Source: JACCXG01 sp963834305 (GTDB taxonomy: Bacteria > Acidobacteriota > Vicinamibacteria > Vicinamibacterales > 2-12-FULL-66-21). Taken from it: 64,000 nt of DNA. The stretch covers positions 806,001-870,000 of the forward strand of contig CAWIAX010000003.1 in NCBI GenBank assembly GCA_963834305.1. Reading direction: 5' to 3'. The translations under genes were made by a program, and so were the position numbers. The notes below the pieces were generated by a model. The model saw only the letters and a program-made list of their open reading frames with translations, was not told the origin of the DNA and did not search any database. Below are positions 40,016 through 51,649 of the stretch, piece by piece (position 1 is the stretch's first letter; each line of letters starts with the position of its first letter).

Positions 40016-41425
40016 ATGACAAGCTCGGCCAGGCTCGTTTCGGGTCTCACCCTCGCAGCCGCACTCACGTTCCCGCTCAACGGTTCCAGTCACCGCGAGG
40101 CTCCCCTCATTGCCGACGACCCGGTCGCCGACAACACCGACGTCTACGCGTTCGTCAGCCCCGACCGGCGCGATACCGTGACCCTGATCTCCAACTTCAT
40201 CCCGCTGCAGGAGCCCGCGGCGGGCCCGAACTTCTTCAAGTTCGGCGACGAGGTCTTCTACCTCATCAGCATCGACAACAACGGCGACGCGCTGCCGGAC
40301 ATCGAATACGAGTTCGACTTCCGCACCGAAGTGCAGAACCCGGACACCTTCCTCTACAACACCGGGCCGATCACGTCGCTGAACGACCCCGACTTCAACA
40401 TCCGCCAGTTCTACACCGTCACCCGCATCGCCAACGGCGTCCGGACGACGCTCGGGAGCAACCTCGAGACGCCGCCCGCCAACATCGGGCCGCGCTCGAC
40501 GGGCGACACGGGAACGGCCTACCAGAGCCTCGCGGCGGAAGCGGTGCACACCCTGCCGGACGGCTCGAAGGTGTTTGCCGGCCAGCGCGACGACCCGTTC
40601 TTCGTCGATCTCGGCTCGGTGTTCGACCTGCTCGGCCTGCGGCCGTTCAACGGCGCCCACCTGATCAAGCGGCCGGCGGCGCGTGGCGTGGACGGCCTCG
40701 GCGGCTTCAACGTCCACACCATCGCGCTGCAGGTGCCGAAGTCGCTGTTGACGCACGACGGCAGCCCGGCCACCGATCCGCGCAACACCAACTCGATCAT
40801 CGGCGTCTACTCGCGGGCGACCCGGCCGCGCGTGACCCAGCTGTCCGAGACGGGTGACGCGCCGGTGACCTCCTCCGATCGGGTGCAGGTGTCGCGGCTC
40901 GGCATGCCGCTCGTCAACGAGGTGGTGCTGCCGCTCGGCCAGAAGAACCGCTGGAACGCGTCCATGCCCTCGAGCGACGGCCAGTTCGCGAGCTACGTGC
41001 TCGATCCGGAGCCGGCGCGCCTCATCGAGGTCCTCTATCCCGGCGTGGACGTGCCCCCGGCGCCGCGCAACGACCTCGTCGCGGTGTTCCTGACCGGCAT
41101 CGAGGGGCTGAACAAGCCCGCCAACGTCGTGCCGTCGGAAATGCTGCGGCTCAACATGGCCATCGCACCCTCGTCCTCGCCGAACCGGCTCGGCGCGCTC
41201 GCCGGGCAGTCCGACGGCTTCCCCAACGGCCGCCGGCTGGTGGACGACGTGGTGGACATCGAGCTGCGGGTGCTGGCGGGTGCGACGCCCTTCACGCCGG
41301 AGTTCAACAAGTCGCCCAACAACGCGCTCGGCGACGGCGTCGACGGCAACGACAAGCGGTTCCTGTCGTCCTTCCCGTACGTCCCCCGTCCGCACGGAGG
41401 GTACAGCCACGAGCACCATCGCTAA
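40016..41425 (+). CDS. DUF4331 family secreted protein
   Basis: A 469-residue exported protein. The signal peptide ends near LNGSSHREAPL; the SSHREAPLIADDPVADNTDVYAF opening and the repeated Asp/Asn-rich strands are the DUF4331 signature. Other family blocks are NFIPLQEPAAGPNFFKF, GQRDDPFFVDLGSVFDL and SRLGMPLVNEVVLPLG. The C-terminus is histidine-rich (HGGYSHEHHR). Function is not established. GGAGGTG precedes the ATG. A TPR membrane protein follows directly, a pairing I have seen described only as gene context. Confidence 0.85.
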   Translation: MTSSARLVSGLTLAAALTFPLNGSSHREAPLIADDPVADNTDVYAFVSPDRRDTVTLISNFIPLQEPAAGPNFFKFGDEVFYLISIDNNGDALPDIEYEFDFRTEVQNPDTFLYNTGPITSLNDPDFNIRQFYTVTRIANGVRTTLGSNLETPPANIGPRSTGDTGTAYQSLAAEAVHTLPDGSKVFAGQRDDPFFVDLGSVFDLLGLRPFNGAHLIKRPAARGVDGLGGFNVHTIALQVPKSLLTHDGSPATDPRNTNSIIGVYSRATRPRVTQLSETGDAPVTSSDRVQVSRLGMPLVNEVVLPLGQKNRWNASMPSSDGQFASYVLDPEPARLIEVLYPGVDVPPAPRNDLVAVFLTGIEGLNKPANVVPSEMLRLNMAIAPSSSPNRLGALAGQSDGFPNGRRLVDDVVDIELRVLAGATPFTPEFNKSPNNALGDGVDGNDKRFLSSFPYVPRPHGGYSHEHHR

Positions 41426-41507
41426 TCAGGCTGCGGACCGTCAGGGGCGGGGTGCCCCTGGCGGCCCGCTTCCGCCGGGCGCGCCGCGGCGGCGCCGTCG
41501 GACGGCG

Positions 41508-42329
41508 GTGTTCTGGGCACTGGCGCTTGCCGGCTCCTTCGGCATTGCCGCGTTCGTCAACCGGCAGATGGCCGGGGTGGAGCGCGACGGCCGGCGGCCG
41601 GCGCAGGTGGGCACCGACGCCGCGACGGCGACGTCGCGCGAGAACCTGGCCCGCGTGATCGCGGAGACGGAGGGGCGTGTCCGCCGCCAGCCGCTCGACC
41701 GCGATGCCGCGCTCCTCCTGGCGGACGCGCTGCTCCGCCAGGCCCGGATCGACGACCAGCCGGTCCTGATCGAGCGTGCCGTGCAGGTCGTCGAGCCACA
41801 GGTCGCCCACGACCCGGACGACTACGAAGCGCGCCGCATGCTCGGCACTGTCTACGCCGCCGCGCACCGGTTTCGCGAAGCCATCCGCGAGGCGGGCGCC
41901 GCCCGCGACCAGCACCCCGGGGATCCGTGGAACTACGGGGTGATTGGTGATGCGCACCTCGAGCTCGGGGAGCGCGAAGCGGCGTTCCGCGCCTTCCAGC
42001 AGATGCTCGACGTGAAGCCGACCGCGGCCGCCTACGCCCGGGCGTCGTACGCGCTCGAGCTCCAGGGCAAGCTGCCGGACGCGATCATGGCCATGACGCT
42101 CGCTGTTGACGCGGCCAGCCCCCGGGATCCCGAATCGATTGCCTGGTTCCGGGCGCACCTCGGCGACCTCTATGTCAAGGCTGGCCGGCTGCCCGAGGCG
42201 CGTCTCGAGTACGCCTGGGCGGAGCGGGTGTTCCCGGGCCACCCATTCGTGCGCGCGGGCATCGCGCGCCTCCAGGACCGCGGCCAGTCATCGCCGGCGC
42301 AAAAGCCCGCGGCTCGCGCTTCGCGCTGA
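41508..42329 (+). CDS. membrane-anchored TPR protein (start uncertain)
   Basis: About 273 residues from a GTG at 41508: one membrane helix (VFWALALAGSFGIAAFV), then TPR-like helices (LADALLRQARIDDQPVLIER, AYARASYALELQGKLPDAIM, DLYVKAGRLPEARLEYAWAE). The open frame extends upstream through a basic stretch (GAPRRRRRTA) that looks like a genuine cytoplasmic tail, but no normal start codon lies between it and the DUF4331 stop. The true start may be non-standard, or lost by an indel. It follows DUF4331 on the same strand and probably acts with it. Confidence 0.65.
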   Translation: MFWALALAGSFGIAAFVNRQMAGVERDGRRPAQVGTDAATATSRENLARVIAETEGRVRRQPLDRDAALLLADALLRQARIDDQPVLIERAVQVVEPQVAHDPDDYEARRMLGTVYAAAHRFREAIREAGAARDQHPGDPWNYGVIGDAHLELGEREAAFRAFQQMLDVKPTAAAYARASYALELQGKLPDAIMAMTLAVDAASPRDPESIAWFRAHLGDLYVKAGRLPEARLEYAWAERVFPGHPFVRAGIARLQDRGQSSPAQKPAARASR

Positions 42330-42394
42330 GACCCTCACCCGCGCCGGGAGCGCGCCCCGCAGTCCGCCATGCCCGCCGGCGCCGGCGGATGTCC

Positions 42395-42400
42395 TAGAAT
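42395..42400 (+). promoter_or_regulatory. -10 element of the kinase operon (leaderless layout)
   Basis: TAGAAT followed by six bases (CCCCGG) and the ATG at 42407. No clear -35. It would start the transcript of the five-gene signalling operon. Confidence 0.55.
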
Positions 42401-42406
42401 CCCCGG

Positions 42407-45106
<2,700 letters not shown>

Positions 45107-45123
45107 TTCGCGAGGAGCAGAAG

Positions 45124-45567
45124 ATGTCGGCCAGACACGCATTCGTCGTCTTGATGGTGATTCTTGGCGGGGCGGCCGCGGGCGCTCAGCGCCCCGCCGA
45201 CCCGCAGGCCGAGGTCCGCGAGGCTGAGCGCGCCTTCGCCAGGACGATGGCCGACCGCGACCACGCGGCGTTCACGCAGTTCCTGGCCGAAGACGCGGTG
45301 TTCCTGGGTCCGAAGGAAGCGTTCCGCGGACGCGCCGGGGTGGCCGCCGGCTGGAAGCCGTTCTTCGACGGACCCGCGGCGCCGTTCGCGTGGGCGCCGG
45401 AACGGGTCGAGGTGCTGCCCTCCGGGAGTCTCGCGATCAGCACCGGCCCGGTGCTGAACCCGAAAGGGGAGCGCATCGGCACGTTCAACTCGACATGGCG
45501 CCGCGACCCTGACGGGAAATGGCGCGTCGTGTTCGACAGCGGCTGCCCGCCATGCGCGTGCAAGTGA
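45124..45567 (+). CDS. secreted NTF2-like (DUF4440-type) protein
   Basis: A 147-residue protein with a signal peptide (ending AAAGAQ). The cone-shaped NTF2 fold is suggested by EVREAERAFARTMADRDHAAF, FLAEDAVFLGP and the C-terminal strands FNSTWRRDPDGKWRVVFDSG. Members bind small ligands or act as enzymes of many kinds; this one has a CPPCACK tail with three cysteines that is unusual for the family. It lies between the kinase and cyclase genes with gaps of 17 and 22 bases. Confidence 0.75.
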   Translation: MSARHAFVVLMVILGGAAAGAQRPADPQAEVREAERAFARTMADRDHAAFTQFLAEDAVFLGPKEAFRGRAGVAAGWKPFFDGPAAPFAWAPERVEVLPSGSLAISTGPVLNPKGERIGTFNSTWRRDPDGKWRVVFDSGCPPCACK

Positions 45568-45589
45568 CCCGCGGCGCTCACTCCCGACC

Positions 45590-47611
45590 GTGCCCAAGAA
45601 ACTGATCGCCGGACTCCTGCTCGGGCTTGGCGCCGCCGCCTTCGTCCTGCTGCTCGGATGGACCGGCCTGCTCGAGGTCCAGGAGCTCAGGACCTACGAC
45701 TGGCGCATCGCGCAGACGGCCGATCCTGCATCCGTCAGCCCAGACATCGTGCTCGTCGAGATCACGGACGCCAGCGTCCGCGACCTGGCGCCGATCGTCG
45801 GCCGGTGGCCGTGGCCCCGGGTCACGCTGGGGATGGCCATCGATTTTCTCAACCGCGCGCCGGCGAAGCTGATTGCCGTGGACCTGCTCATCCTCGAAGC
45901 GGACAACCGGCTGGCGTTCCAGTACGGCGACGGCACGATGAGCGGCAAGGAGTCCGATGCCGAGCTCGCCGCGGCGGTCGCGCGGGCCGGCAATGTCGTG
46001 ATGGTGGCCGACGCGGTCAACCTCGGAACCGTCGGCCAGGCGGAGGCCCCCCGCGACAGCTGGCCCGCGCCCCCCTACCGTCTGGGGCCGGCAATCGAGC
46101 CGCGGCCGCTGCTGACGCCGCCGATTGCGGCGCTGACCGCCGCGGCGGCCGGCCTCGGCCACAACCTGCTGCTCCTCGACAGCGACGGGCCGGCGCGCCG
46201 GATGCCGCCCTTCATCCGCGTCGGCGACAAGTACCTGCCGTCGCTTGGCGTGGCGGCCGCGCTGATGGCGCGGGCCATTCCCCCCGAGGCCGTCCGGCTC
46301 GACGGCGAGGCGATCCTGGCCGGCGATCGCTCGATTCCGCTCGTCCCTACCAAGGTCCCCGATCTCGACAACGCGGCGAAGCGCCACGACCAGCTGACGA
46401 TGCTGATCAACTACCGGGCGCCGAAGCTGGTGGACGGCGAACGCTCCTATCCGATGTACGAGATGCGCCACGTGCTCGCCTCGGAAGAGCAGATGAACGA
46501 CGGGGTGACGCCAATCCTGGACCCCGCGGTCTTCAAGGACAAGATCGTGTTCATCGGCCAGGGGTTCTCCGGCCTGGTGGACGTGTTCACGACGCCGTTC
46601 GGCGACGTCATGCCGGGCATCCAGCTGCACGCGTCGATGGCCGACAGCATCCTGTCCAACCGCTTCATCCGTCCGGCTCCCGATCGCGTGCGGTTCTGGA
46701 CGGTGGTCGGCTTCGCGCTGCTGGTCGCGCTGATGGCCACCACGCTGCCGTACATCGCCGCCTCGACCGGGGCGCTGCTGATCTCCTCCGGGTGGATCTG
46801 GATCAGCCTCACCCTGTTCCGCGGCGGCCTGTGGCTGAACGTGGTCGAGCCGCTGCTGGCGTGCGGCGTCGCCCTCTTTGCCGGCACCGCCTACCAGTAC
46901 TTCGTCGAGGGGGCCGAGAAGCGGGTCGTCAAGAAGCTGTTCGGCCGCTACGTGTCGAAGGACGTCTACCAGCAGCTCCTCACCAACCCGGAGCTGGCCG
47001 AGCTCGGCGGCAAGCGGCGCGAGATGACGGTCCTGTTCTCCGACATCCGCGGCTTCACCAGCGTCACCGAAAAAGGGGACCCCGAGGCGCTCGTCGCGCA
47101 GCTCAACGAATATTTCTCCCGCATGGTCGCGGTGGTCTTCCGCCACCAGGGCACGGTGGACAAATTCGTCGGCGACATGGTGATGGCGCTGTTCGGGGCG
47201 CCGCTGGACGATGCCGACCACGGCGAGCACGCGGTGGCCGCGGCGGTGGACATGGTGAAGGAGCTGGCCGAGCTCAACCGCCAATGGGCCGCCGCCGGGG
47301 GCGCCCAGCTCGATATCGGCGTCGGGGTGAATTCCGGCGACATGATCGCCGGCAACATCGGCTCCTCCTCGATCATGAGCTACACGGTGATTGGCGACAA
47401 CGTGAACCTGGGCGCCCGGCTGGAATCGCTGAACAAGGACTACCACACCCGGATTATCATTAGCGACGCAACCCGGTCGCGTCTCCATGGCAGCTATGAC
47501 ATCCGCCCGCTCGGCGACGTCGTCGTGAAGGGCAAGACACGTCCGGTCGCGATATTCGAGGTCGTTGTCCCGTCGCCCCTCCAGGCGGCACCCGAGGATG
47601 CACCGCTATGA
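45590..47611 (+). CDS. CHASE2-domain class III adenylate cyclase
   Basis: Makes cAMP in response to an extracytoplasmic cue. The GTG at 45590 opens a membrane helix. A CHASE2 domain (about 35-340) is followed by three helices (about 365-440) and the cyclase domain (475-650). Metal aspartates are at 485 (LFSDIRGFTS) and 529 (KFVGDMVMALFG). The adenine-selecting lysine is in VDKFVGD, with threonine in YTVIGDNVN. The transition-state Asn and Arg are in NLGARLE. All are present, so the enzyme should be active and ATP-specific, of the IIIb kind. The channel with a cyclic-nucleotide domain encoded two genes downstream is an obvious candidate effector. Confidence 0.9.
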   Translation: MPKKLIAGLLLGLGAAAFVLLLGWTGLLEVQELRTYDWRIAQTADPASVSPDIVLVEITDASVRDLAPIVGRWPWPRVTLGMAIDFLNRAPAKLIAVDLLILEADNRLAFQYGDGTMSGKESDAELAAAVARAGNVVMVADAVNLGTVGQAEAPRDSWPAPPYRLGPAIEPRPLLTPPIAALTAAAAGLGHNLLLLDSDGPARRMPPFIRVGDKYLPSLGVAAALMARAIPPEAVRLDGEAILAGDRSIPLVPTKVPDLDNAAKRHDQLTMLINYRAPKLVDGERSYPMYEMRHVLASEEQMNDGVTPILDPAVFKDKIVFIGQGFSGLVDVFTTPFGDVMPGIQLHASMADSILSNRFIRPAPDRVRFWTVVGFALLVALMATTLPYIAASTGALLISSGWIWISLTLFRGGLWLNVVEPLLACGVALFAGTAYQYFVEGAEKRVVKKLFGRYVSKDVYQQLLTNPELAELGGKRREMTVLFSDIRGFTSVTEKGDPEALVAQLNEYFSRMVAVVFRHQGTVDKFVGDMVMALFGAPLDDADHGEHAVAAAVDMVKELAELNRQWAAAGGAQLDIGVGVNSGDMIAGNIGSSSIMSYTVIGDNVNLGARLESLNKDYHTRIIISDATRSRLHGSYDIRPLGDVVVKGKTRPVAIFEVVVPSPLQAAPEDAPL

Positions 47612-48738
47612 GATACACCGCACTGGCTGTCGTGTTCCTGTTGTCGGCGAGCCCGGCTGCCGCCCAGTTCGGTCAGCTCGACCGCCTGAAGCGCGGCGCC
47701 GATACCGCGAAGAAGGTCGCCGACATCAACATCAGCGACAAGGACGAACGGGCCATCGGCGAGGCGGTCAGCGCCAAGCTGATCGATGCCTTCGGCATCT
47801 ACCAGGACAAGGAGGTGGCGAAATACGTCACCCTGGTCGGCACCGTGCTCGCCCAGGCCAGTTCGCGCCCCGGCCTGGCGTGGACGTTCATCGTGCTCGA
47901 CAGCGACGGCGTCAACGCCTATGCCGCGCCGGGCGGGCTGGTCCACATCACCAAGGGGGCGCTCGGCCTGATCAAGAGCGAGGCGGAGCTCGCCGGGGTG
48001 CTGGCGCACGAGCTCACCCACATCACCGCGAAGCACACGGTCCGCGCCATCCAGAAGTCCAAGATGGTCGATGCCGGCACCGACGTGGCGGGCTCGCAGG
48101 GCGGGCTGGCGGGCAGCGTCGTGAACCGCCTGGCCGACGCGAGCTACGACATGCTCTTCGAGAACAAGTTCGACCGCGATGACGAGAACGAGGCGGACAA
48201 GGTGGGGGCGGCGCTGGCCAACAAGGCGGGCTACGCGCCATCGGGCCTGAGCGAGTTCCTCAACCACCTGGCGGCGCGCAACAAGGGCACCGTCGAGAAC
48301 AACGGCCTGTTCGCCTCGCACCCGGCGGTCAAGGATCGTCTCGAGCGGCTGGCGAAGACCATCCGGGCGGAGAAGCTGACCGCATCGGCCACCGTGCAGC
48401 CCCGCTACGCCGGCGTGATCAAGTTCGACGCCAGGCCGGTGGTCGAGATCACCACGGTCGAGCGCGGCACCCGCGGCGTGGCGGGCGGCGGCTCCACCGC
48501 GAAGGCGGAGCCCGCGAAGGAAGACGAGAAGAAGGACGCGCCGAAGAAGCGGGGCTTCGGCAGCATCGCCAGCAGCCTGTCCGGCGGCAAGCAGGCCGAC
48601 TCCAGCCAGTCCGACACCTCGGCGGCCGGTCGCATGATCGGGCCCGACAACAAGGCCAAGGGGGGCTCCAACAAGACGCCGGTGCGCGTCTCGGTCTCGG
48701 CGGCGGAGATCGCGGAGTTCAAGAAGGGGATCGCCTAG
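47608..48738 (+). CDS. exported M48-family metallopeptidase
   Basis: A 376-residue zinc peptidase. The signal peptide ends PAAAQ. The catalytic HELTH is at 134-138, with the third ligand Glu195 in DENEADKVG. The core resembles periplasmic M48 peptidases such as BepA and LoiP that act in envelope quality control. The C-terminal 100 residues are low-complexity and charged (KEDEKKDAPKKRGFG). Its ATG overlaps the cyclase stop by four bases, so it is translationally coupled to it, an unusual partner for a cyclase. Confidence 0.87.
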   Translation: MRYTALAVVFLLSASPAAAQFGQLDRLKRGADTAKKVADINISDKDERAIGEAVSAKLIDAFGIYQDKEVAKYVTLVGTVLAQASSRPGLAWTFIVLDSDGVNAYAAPGGLVHITKGALGLIKSEAELAGVLAHELTHITAKHTVRAIQKSKMVDAGTDVAGSQGGLAGSVVNRLADASYDMLFENKFDRDDENEADKVGAALANKAGYAPSGLSEFLNHLAARNKGTVENNGLFASHPAVKDRLERLAKTIRAEKLTASATVQPRYAGVIKFDARPVVEITTVERGTRGVAGGGSTAKAEPAKEDEKKDAPKKRGFGSIASSLSGGKQADSSQSDTSAAGRMIGPDNKAKGGSNKTPVRVSVSAAEIAEFKKGIA

Positions 48739-48775
48739 CCCCGCCGTCGCCAGGCCCGCCCGGCCTTCCGGCAGC

Positions 48776-50236
48776 ATGCCTCACTTTCCCGCGCACATGA
48801 TCATGGGCGTCGCGGCTCTGGCCGCGACGCTCTCGGTCTGGGGCCTCACGCTCAACCGCCTCGTCAAGCGGAAGCTCAAGCTCTCCATCTTCCTGCTCGG
48901 CGGCTACGTGCTGCTGCACGTGCTGCTGCTGGTCCGGCCCGACCTCGGCGGGCCGGGGGCGGCGGCAGACTTCGACGCGTCGATCCGGCCGTTCGAACGG
49001 CTGGCCCTCACCGCGGCCATCGCCAACCTGCTGGTCGTCTCGCTGATCAACCCGCTGCGCCGTGACCACGTGCGCGAAGGCTTCCCGGCCATCGTCCAGG
49101 ATGCCATTTTGATCGGCACGCTCGTGGTGGTCGGCACCTTCGTCTTCAAGGAACAGCTGCTGACGACGTCGGCGGTCGGCGCGGTGGTGGTGGGGTTCGC
49201 GCTCCAGGACACGCTGGGCAACGCGTTTGCCGGGCTCGCGATCCAGAGCGAGCGGCCGTTCCGGGTCGGGCACTGGATCCGGGTGGGAGACTTCGAGGGG
49301 CGCGTTGCCGAGGTGACGTGGCGCGCCACGAAGATGCGGACCAAGACCGGCAACTTCATCGTTGTCCCCAACAACATCATCGCCAAGGAGGCGATCACCA
49401 ACTACTCGGAGCCGGCCGTGCCGACGCGCCTCGAGATCAACGTCGGGGTGAGCTACGGCGCGGCGCCCGAGGCGGTGAAGGCGGCGATGCACGAGGCGAT
49501 GCGCCAGGCGCCGTGCGTGCTCCGGGCGCCGGCACCGGAGGTCCTGCTGATCGGCTTCGGCGGCTCATCGATGGACTACCGCGCGCACTTCTGGATCGAC
49601 GACTACGAGGAGGACGACCGGGCGCGCGACCAGGTGCAGCTGGCGATCCACTACGCGTTCGGCCGGCGCAACATCGAGATCCCGTATCCCATCCAGGTCG
49701 AATACTCGCGCGAGTGGCCGGCGGCCGACGCCGAGGCGATGCAGCGGGAGCGGGAAGAGGCGCTGCGGCTGGTCGACATCTTCGCCAGCCTGACCGGTGA
49801 GCAGCGGGCGGTCCTGGCGCGCGAGACCGTGACCCGGAAGTACGGCGGCGGCGAGGCCGTGGTCAGGGAAGGGGAGCCCGGCGACTCGATGTACGTCGTC
49901 TGCTCGGGGAAGGTGTCGGTGCTGGTGGCTCCCGACCGCCGCGAGGTCGCGACGATGGAAAAAGGCGGCTACTTCGGCGAGATGTCGCTGCTCACGGGTG
50001 AGCCGCGCACGGCGACGGTCGTGGCGAGCGGCGAAGCGGTGGTGCTCGAGCTGACCGCGGGGCAGTTCCGTGCGCTGGGCAGCGAGAGCCCGGAGACCGT
50101 GGAGCAGATCGGCCTGGCGGCGATCACGCGCCGCGCCGAGCTGGACCGGGTGCGGATGGTGGCGCGGGGCGCCGCGTCAGGCGACGCCCCCGCCAACTTC
50201 CTGGCGCGGATGAAGAAGTTCCTGCGCCTGCGCTAG
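48776..50236 (+). CDS. MscS-type mechanosensitive channel with C-terminal cyclic-nucleotide-binding domain
   Basis: A 486-residue inner-membrane channel. About four helices (10-155) lead into the MscS pore and beta domain: VGAVVVGFALQDTLGNAFAG, then GDFEGRVAEVTWRATKMRT and FIVVPNNIIAKEAITNYS. After the MscS vestibule, residues about 340-465 form a CRP-like cyclic-nucleotide domain (VVREGEPGDSMYVVCSG, then EKGGYFGEMSLLTGEPRTATVVA), with the phosphate-binding cassette FGEMSLLTGEPRTA including its arginine. So cAMP or cGMP binding is expected. It follows the M48 gene by 37 bases and shares the operon with the cyclase. Confidence 0.9.
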   Translation: MPHFPAHMIMGVAALAATLSVWGLTLNRLVKRKLKLSIFLLGGYVLLHVLLLVRPDLGGPGAAADFDASIRPFERLALTAAIANLLVVSLINPLRRDHVREGFPAIVQDAILIGTLVVVGTFVFKEQLLTTSAVGAVVVGFALQDTLGNAFAGLAIQSERPFRVGHWIRVGDFEGRVAEVTWRATKMRTKTGNFIVVPNNIIAKEAITNYSEPAVPTRLEINVGVSYGAAPEAVKAAMHEAMRQAPCVLRAPAPEVLLIGFGGSSMDYRAHFWIDDYEEDDRARDQVQLAIHYAFGRRNIEIPYPIQVEYSREWPAADAEAMQREREEALRLVDIFASLTGEQRAVLARETVTRKYGGGEAVVREGEPGDSMYVVCSGKVSVLVAPDRREVATMEKGGYFGEMSLLTGEPRTATVVASGEAVVLELTAGQFRALGSESPETVEQIGLAAITRRAELDRVRMVARGAASGDAPANFLARMKKFLRLR

Positions 50237-50955
50237 TAGCGGTAGCGCCCCTCGTTGAAGCCGCGCTCGTAGCCCTGCTGGAAGCCGCGGCGATAGATAT
50301 CCTTGTATTGATCGCGCGGCCCGTAGCGGCTCTCGTAGTGGCGATCGCCCGCGCGATACCACGAGTGCCGGAGGGGATCGAAGCTGCGGTTCCTGCTCGC
50401 ATCCTCCCGGCCCTTGTCGTAGCCGTCGCGCGCGCCATTGTCGAACGCCGGCGACGCATACGAGCCGTAGCCGCCGGAGCTCCCGTAGCCTCCCTGCTGA
50501 CCATACGGGCCGGGCCGGCCGTACGGGCCGGTGCCGTAGGGGTCCTGGCGGCCGTAGGAGCCAGGCCGCGCTCCGTTGCGCCCGTACGACGCCATACGGG
50601 AGTAGCCGTCGCGGTAGCCCGTGGCGTAGCCGTCCCTGAAGATCTGCCGGTAGCGCTCGCGATCGCCGAAGCTGCGGTGGTAGCCCTTGTCGCCGCGCTG
50701 GAAATCGCGCTCGTCCTGAAACGCGAAGCGATCGCCGCGGCGGGCATCCTTCTCGCCTTCCTTCGCCCCCTCCTGATAGCCGCGGTCGTAGGCGCGCTGG
50801 CGAACTTCGTAATACGACACCGGGGCATCGTCGGTCGATCGATAGCCGGCGTTCGCCGACGGCAGCCGCCAGCCCGCGGGTTGGGCGAACGCGGATGCCG
50901 GCACCGCCAGAACGGCGGAGACGGCCAGCGGTACGAACAGGCTCTTGAGTGTCAT
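50233..50955 (-). CDS. secreted Tyr/Gly/Arg-rich low-complexity protein
   Basis: A 240-residue exported protein with a signal peptide (ending SAFAQ) and a ribosome site GGGAGGA before the ATG at 50955. The mature chain repeats DRGYQEG, DGYATGYRDGY and RGFQQGYERG at near heptad spacing in two blocks. Between them is a disordered stretch of PYG and GGYG units (PYGTGPYGRPGPYGQQGGYG). The YxxGxxxG repeats resemble the glycine-zipper-like repeats of some envelope proteins. Function unknown. Its stop overlaps the MscS stop on the opposite strand by four bases. Confidence 0.7.
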   Translation of the reverse strand: MTLKSLFVPLAVSAVLAVPASAFAQPAGWRLPSANAGYRSTDDAPVSYYEVRQRAYDRGYQEGAKEGEKDARRGDRFAFQDERDFQRGDKGYHRSFGDRERYRQIFRDGYATGYRDGYSRMASYGRNGARPGSYGRQDPYGTGPYGRPGPYGQQGGYGSSGGYGSYASPAFDNGARDGYDKGREDASRNRSFDPLRHSWYRAGDRHYESRYGPRDQYKDIYRRGFQQGYERGFNEGRYRY

Positions 50956-51145
50956 GGCGATTCCTCCCGGGACGATGGCCGGCCGTCGCGACGGACGCGG
51001 GCAGCTGACCGTTGAACCGTCAAGGGGCAAGAACCGAGCCGCGCGGAAACTGGCGGAATCCTGGCTGTTCAGGCCAGGCGCCGCGCGCGGGCGTCGCGGT
51101 GAGAGGACAGTAGCTGTCCTCCGCAGTGGGAATTCGAGGGGGAGG

Positions 51146-51649
51146 CTATCTGGACCAGACGAGCACGCGTTCGCCGTCCGTGGCTTTGTGGTCCACGATG
51201 AGCGCGGGGCCGAGGCGCTCGAGATCGTCGACCGTCAGCCTGAGATCCTCGAGATCCATGCGATTGCCGTTCAGGTCGATGGTGGCGTTCCCGGCTTTCA
51301 TCTTGAGCAGCCAGAAGGGCAGGCTGAACCGGACGATCCGGCCGTCGGACGGATCGAAGGCGAGGATGTTGAGCTGGTCTGGAGTGATCTCGTGGGCGGC
51401 TGCCGGGCGATCGGTGTGCGCCTTCATGAAGCCGCCGTCGCGGTTCAGCTCGATGATCGGCTTCTGGTTGGTGAAGCTCGTCTTCACCGCCTCGAACTCC
51501 TGCGCCGCCGCCGCCGGCGTGATCCGCTTGGTTTCGATGTGCTGCGAAACGAAATAGAAGCCGACACCCGCTGCGGCAACGAGGCCGAGGACCACGATCA
51601 CCGCGATCCCGACAATCACCCAGATCCAGGTCTTGACCTTACCGGCCAC
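51146..51649 (-). CDS. single-pass membrane protein of unknown function
   Basis: Not recognised. From the GTG at 51649 it has 167 residues: a short basic N-terminus (VAGKVKTW), one membrane helix (IWVIVGIAVIVVLGLVAAAG), then a soluble domain that begins FVSQHIETKRITPAAAAQEF and ends DHKATDGERVLVWSR. The start lies 11 bases inside the end of the TPR gene upstream, which supports co-transcription. The longer open frame from 51790 only shadows that gene. Confidence 0.62.
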   Translation of the reverse strand: MAGKVKTWIWVIVGIAVIVVLGLVAAAGVGFYFVSQHIETKRITPAAAAQEFEAVKTSFTNQKPIIELNRDGGFMKAHTDRPAAAHEITPDQLNILAFDPSDGRIVRFSLPFWLLKMKAGNATIDLNGNRMDLEDLRLTVDDLERLGPALIVDHKATDGERVLVWSR

